From Nitzschia sp. DOCU1 (Eukaryota; Bacillariophyta; Bacillariophyceae; Bacillariales; Bacillariaceae): a DNA stretch of 64,000 nucleotides. The first letter of the stretch is position 1. Each line of letters opens with the position of its first letter. The stretch is taken from positions 1,984,001 to 2,048,000 of the forward strand of contig OX595991.1 in assembly GCA_951394045.1 (NCBI GenBank), given 5' to 3'. The translations under genes and the position numbers were made by a program. Below are positions 61,301 to 64,000 of this stretch, piece after piece. The notes beneath the pieces were generated by a model. That model was not told the DNA's origin, ran no database searches, and was given only the letters and a program-made list of their open reading frames with translations.

Positions 61301-63726
61301 TTCTCACGCTTGTTGCTCCAATTCTCTCCCTCTCAACAAACACGGTGAAAGGTAATGGCGTTGGTGAAGGCACGGATGGCGGCAATCAGATCTTGGACTT
61401 CGTTGGCGAGTCAGTGGTTGATGTTGGGGCGGGAGCTCGATCATTGGCGAAGATGGTAGTGGCGGCATTTCTTGGGAGCGCGGGGCGCAGGCGGCGGTTT
61501 CATCTTGCGGCAGATCTTCTTGGCACGACGGATTGCCTTGGCGTGCTGAGCGGGAGTCCATGGTTGGGGAGCAGGATCATGTGGAAGGCGGTCGCGGAGG
61601 CTCCAAGCAACGATGCTGTTGCCGAACGAGGCCAGCAACAAACACAACAACCAACCAACGGGTGCAATCATGTTAGTCCAGTGGGCGGTGAGGACCGACC
61701 AGACGTAGGGCCAGAAGTCGGGCGGTAGAGTGCCGAGCGAGTGACCGAGAAGGGCAGCAACAATCAGCCGGAAGGTGGCGCGGTGCAAAGTCAGGAGAAT
61801 GCGGCGTCCAAGCAGAATTGTGACGACAATCAGCTGGTGAACAGCGTGACGCAACAACTTCCAAATGATGTAGCCGAAGCACCAGACCAAGTCAAGGAAG
61901 TCCCATATACTTGGCTTGGGAAGGATGGGGACGTGCCAGGCGGATGGAGCCTCATACAAGGAGTTGGCTTGGGGTGCATCGGCGCGGTTGTTGGTACGGA
62001 CTGGTCCAGTGTGCTGTTCGGTTCCATGGGTAGTGGACCAGCGGCCACATTTGGCGCACCATCGCCAAGTCTTCCCTTCAACGGACTTGGTAGCGGGCTC
62101 ACCGGCTTTGGGAGCAGTCTTTTTCCAGTTTCCTTTTCCGTTGGCGATAGGGCGACCCTTTCCGTTGGGACGGCGATTGTTTGGGCAAGCGGCATTACCG
62201 TCCTTCTTCTTGTCGGGGCATTCTCGGGCCCAGTGGCCTTTCTTGTCACAGTGAAGACATTCATCGCCGGCCTTGGCGTTTCCAGTCGTGCCAGTTTGCT
62301 GCTGAATCAATGCGTAGATTTGGGCGATGACTTTGGGGCCGGTTCCAGCAACGGCGGCATTTCCAAAGGCCTTGGGAGGGGCTCGTGAGTCATGCCTGAC
62401 TCGTGCCGGTGGTCACTTTCTGTCGTCGAGTTGAGTTTGGTACAAGTCAGTCACCGTAGTGCAGATGTCCTTGTAACCTAGGTCCTGACTAGCCATGTAC
62501 TTTGTAGCTGCGTCAGGAGCCATGTAGCTGATCTCAAGCAGTGCCTTGTTGAGTCGTTCCTTGAGACCTCGCAAGGGGTAGCGAAAGTCCTCGTTTCCAT
62601 CACCACTGGCGTCAAGGAAGCCATCCAGGAGATGTAGAGTGCAGTTATGGTCATACTGCCCAGCAATCTCCAACTCACGACAATCAGCACGTTGATCAGC
62701 TGCCATCTTGGCCAGATCCTGTCCCGGATACTGCTGGGGCTTGCGAGTCTTGATCCTAGCTTTCAAGCATTCAAAGCCGTCGATCGAGGTCGAACGAATC
62801 ATTTTGATTAGGCGGAGCCAAACCACAGGGAACGGGTCATCCGAGTCGGCCACATCACGAAGATCCTTGGCAAGTTCCTTGTCCAAGCTGTCGATCACAA
62901 AGTCAGTAGCTTCCTGGTCGTTGGTTCAGTCATAGGTATCATACTTAGCCTTTTGAGCAGCAATCAACCGTTTGACTGAATCGACTGAAAAACGACCGTG
63001 TTCCTTCACAGTGTTGACCATCTTGGTGGGGTCGACTGGGTCGGGGACATACGCGATAGTTCCCATGCCAGTGTCAACAAAGTGCTTCCAAACCTCATGC
63101 TCGAAGGTAGGGAGGTTGTCAGTGCGCTTGAACTTCAGAACCAAGCCCTTTTGGTGATAGATATGTCCCTTCTGAGCGGCTGAGATGCTCACAGGGCGGT
63201 ACTGGTTGGCGGTAGTAGGGGCAGCCTTAGCGCTGGGGTCCAAGCCACTCCAATCAGCTAGAGGCTTGCTGCCGGTCCAGGCTGAGTACTCGGTAGCTCC
63301 CATTTGAACAACGCCTCCCATGATTGGCTTGACAGGCATCCAGGTAGTAGTCCAAGCGGGCTGGGCCCCGGCGGGGGCAATCGGAGGGATCACATTGCCC
63401 GGATGACGAGGGGGATGGGGACCACCACCAGGGGGTGGGGGAACAGGAGGGGGAACAACCGGGGGAGGGGAACCGCCAGGGGCGGGGGCGTGGCCAAGTC
63501 CGGGGGACGGGTTCGACTGAGTCGGGGCGCCACTAGGAGGGCTAGGGCCTGTAGGGTTGCCGTCGGGAGGATCAGCGACGTTGGGGTCGGTGCCGGAGGC
63601 GGGATCCTGAAACACATCTTCATCGAAGTCTCCAGCCATGGTATCGAATGGGTTGTCAACCACAGAGAAGGGGAAGTTTGGTCTCCAGTGGAGGTGGGTC
63701 GAGACGGTGTCTCCAAAATCTTGCAA
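61301..63726 (-). pseudogene. Copia gag with zinc knuckle, several in-frame TGA stops
   Basis: Start at 63726. A Pro-rich N-terminal region (~40-130) precedes the gag body (YDTYD...ATDFVIDSLDKEL...). The zinc knuckle CLHCDKKGHWAREC (C-x2-C-x4-H-x4-C) lies at about 62270-62230. TGA stops interrupt one continuous frame at 62926, 62413, 61441, 61411 and 61333. Reading through them gives a normal-looking gag-protease order. Confidence 0.85.
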
Positions 63727-63833
63727 GAGGGTTTGTTCGCTTCGGGAGCGCGATCAATCAAGTAGGCTTTGTCGGGGCGTCCCCCAGCAGAGGTAGCGTA
63801 TACTGGATTAGGTAGTTATTGGGCGTAGTAACC

Positions 63834-64000
63834 ACTCAGAGCGTAGAGTCTTTGTAGCTCTTACTCTGAAGAATCCGATGACGTACAGACAAGGTGTCCA
63901 GTCTCGTTGCACTTCGGTCAGATCCAGTAGAGTTTAACTACTAGAAAGCGATGAGCGATGACAAATTCCAGTAATGAAATATTATAAGCTTTTACATCTA
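63834..64000 (-). repeat. 5' LTR of the Copia element (right copy, cut by window end)
   Basis: First 167 bases of the right LTR, matching 56731-56897 with one difference at 63891 (A versus G; CpA versus CpG on the plus strand). The rest lies outside the window. Confidence 0.92.

Larger units (their letters stand above)
56731..64000 (-). mobile_element. Ty1/Copia LTR retrotransposon, truncated by window end
   Basis: Minus-strand element in the order LTR - gag - protease - integrase - RT - RNase H - LTR, the Copia order (integrase before RT). The LTRs share sequence beginning at 56731 and 63834. The candidate primer-binding site next to the right LTR (plus strand GGGCGTAGTAACCA, 63821-63834) ends in CCA as a tRNA 3' end would. 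Polyprotein frames are interrupted by many stops and by frame changes in the linker, so the copy is not autonomous. Diatoms carry many such Copia elements. Confidence 0.93.

Overview
The window is nuclear DNA of a photosynthetic stramenopile, most likely a pennate diatom. Evidence: a plastid-targeted Rieske protein (PetC) with a signal peptide and an AFAP-type cleavage motif, short GT-AG introns, and a widespread diatom C-terminal domain of unknown function. The genome region is rich in transposable elements. I cannot name the species.

Layout. 1-1905: ~177-bp satellite array, homogeneous on the left and decayed on the right. 2.6-9.9 kb: three tandem, four-exon, membrane-anchored kinase-like genes with altered catalytic motifs. 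10.6-13.6 kb: intact 996-aa transposase-like protein. 14.5-17.9 kb: glycine-rich repeat ORF overlapping a second long ORF by ATGA. 18.2-22.2 kb: frameshifted Mutator-like transposase with a divergent spliced companion gene. 22.7-37.5 kb: a conventional gene island holding eIF2B gamma, PetC, a His/Pro-rich diatom protein, RPAC1 (RNA polymerase I/III), a kelch gene broken by one stop, a tandem double-domain glycosyltransferase, and a urea transporter fused to EF-hands.

38.1-53.3 kb is the most interesting part. It holds an intact 853-aa tyrosine recombinase with R, H-x-x-R, H and Y all present, a 181-bp tandem array, an intact 1271-aa orphan protein, an intact 1198-aa protein combining a Ulp1/C48-type protease, a second SNSCG cysteine site, a RING-like finger and further zinc motifs, a 312-aa Cys-motif protein, and a 180-aa protein with a consensus PIP-box. 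Every intergenic stretch from 41.8 kb to 53.3 kb carries one family of palindromic motifs (AGGGCCA-N3-ACCAGTT and its reverse complement). Several are complete 17-bp arms around a 9-10 bp spacer, an architecture like tyrosine-recombinase sites. I propose one large Crypton-like or Starship-like element (inference; ends not identified).

53.3-56.7 kb: a small secreted protein gene and leftover exon-like fragments. 56.7-64 kb: a minus-strand Ty1/Copia retrotransposon whose visible LTR parts differ at 1 of 167 positions. Its polyprotein is riddled with stops that are nearly all TGA, as expected from CGA to TGA (CpG) decay. The right LTR runs off the window.
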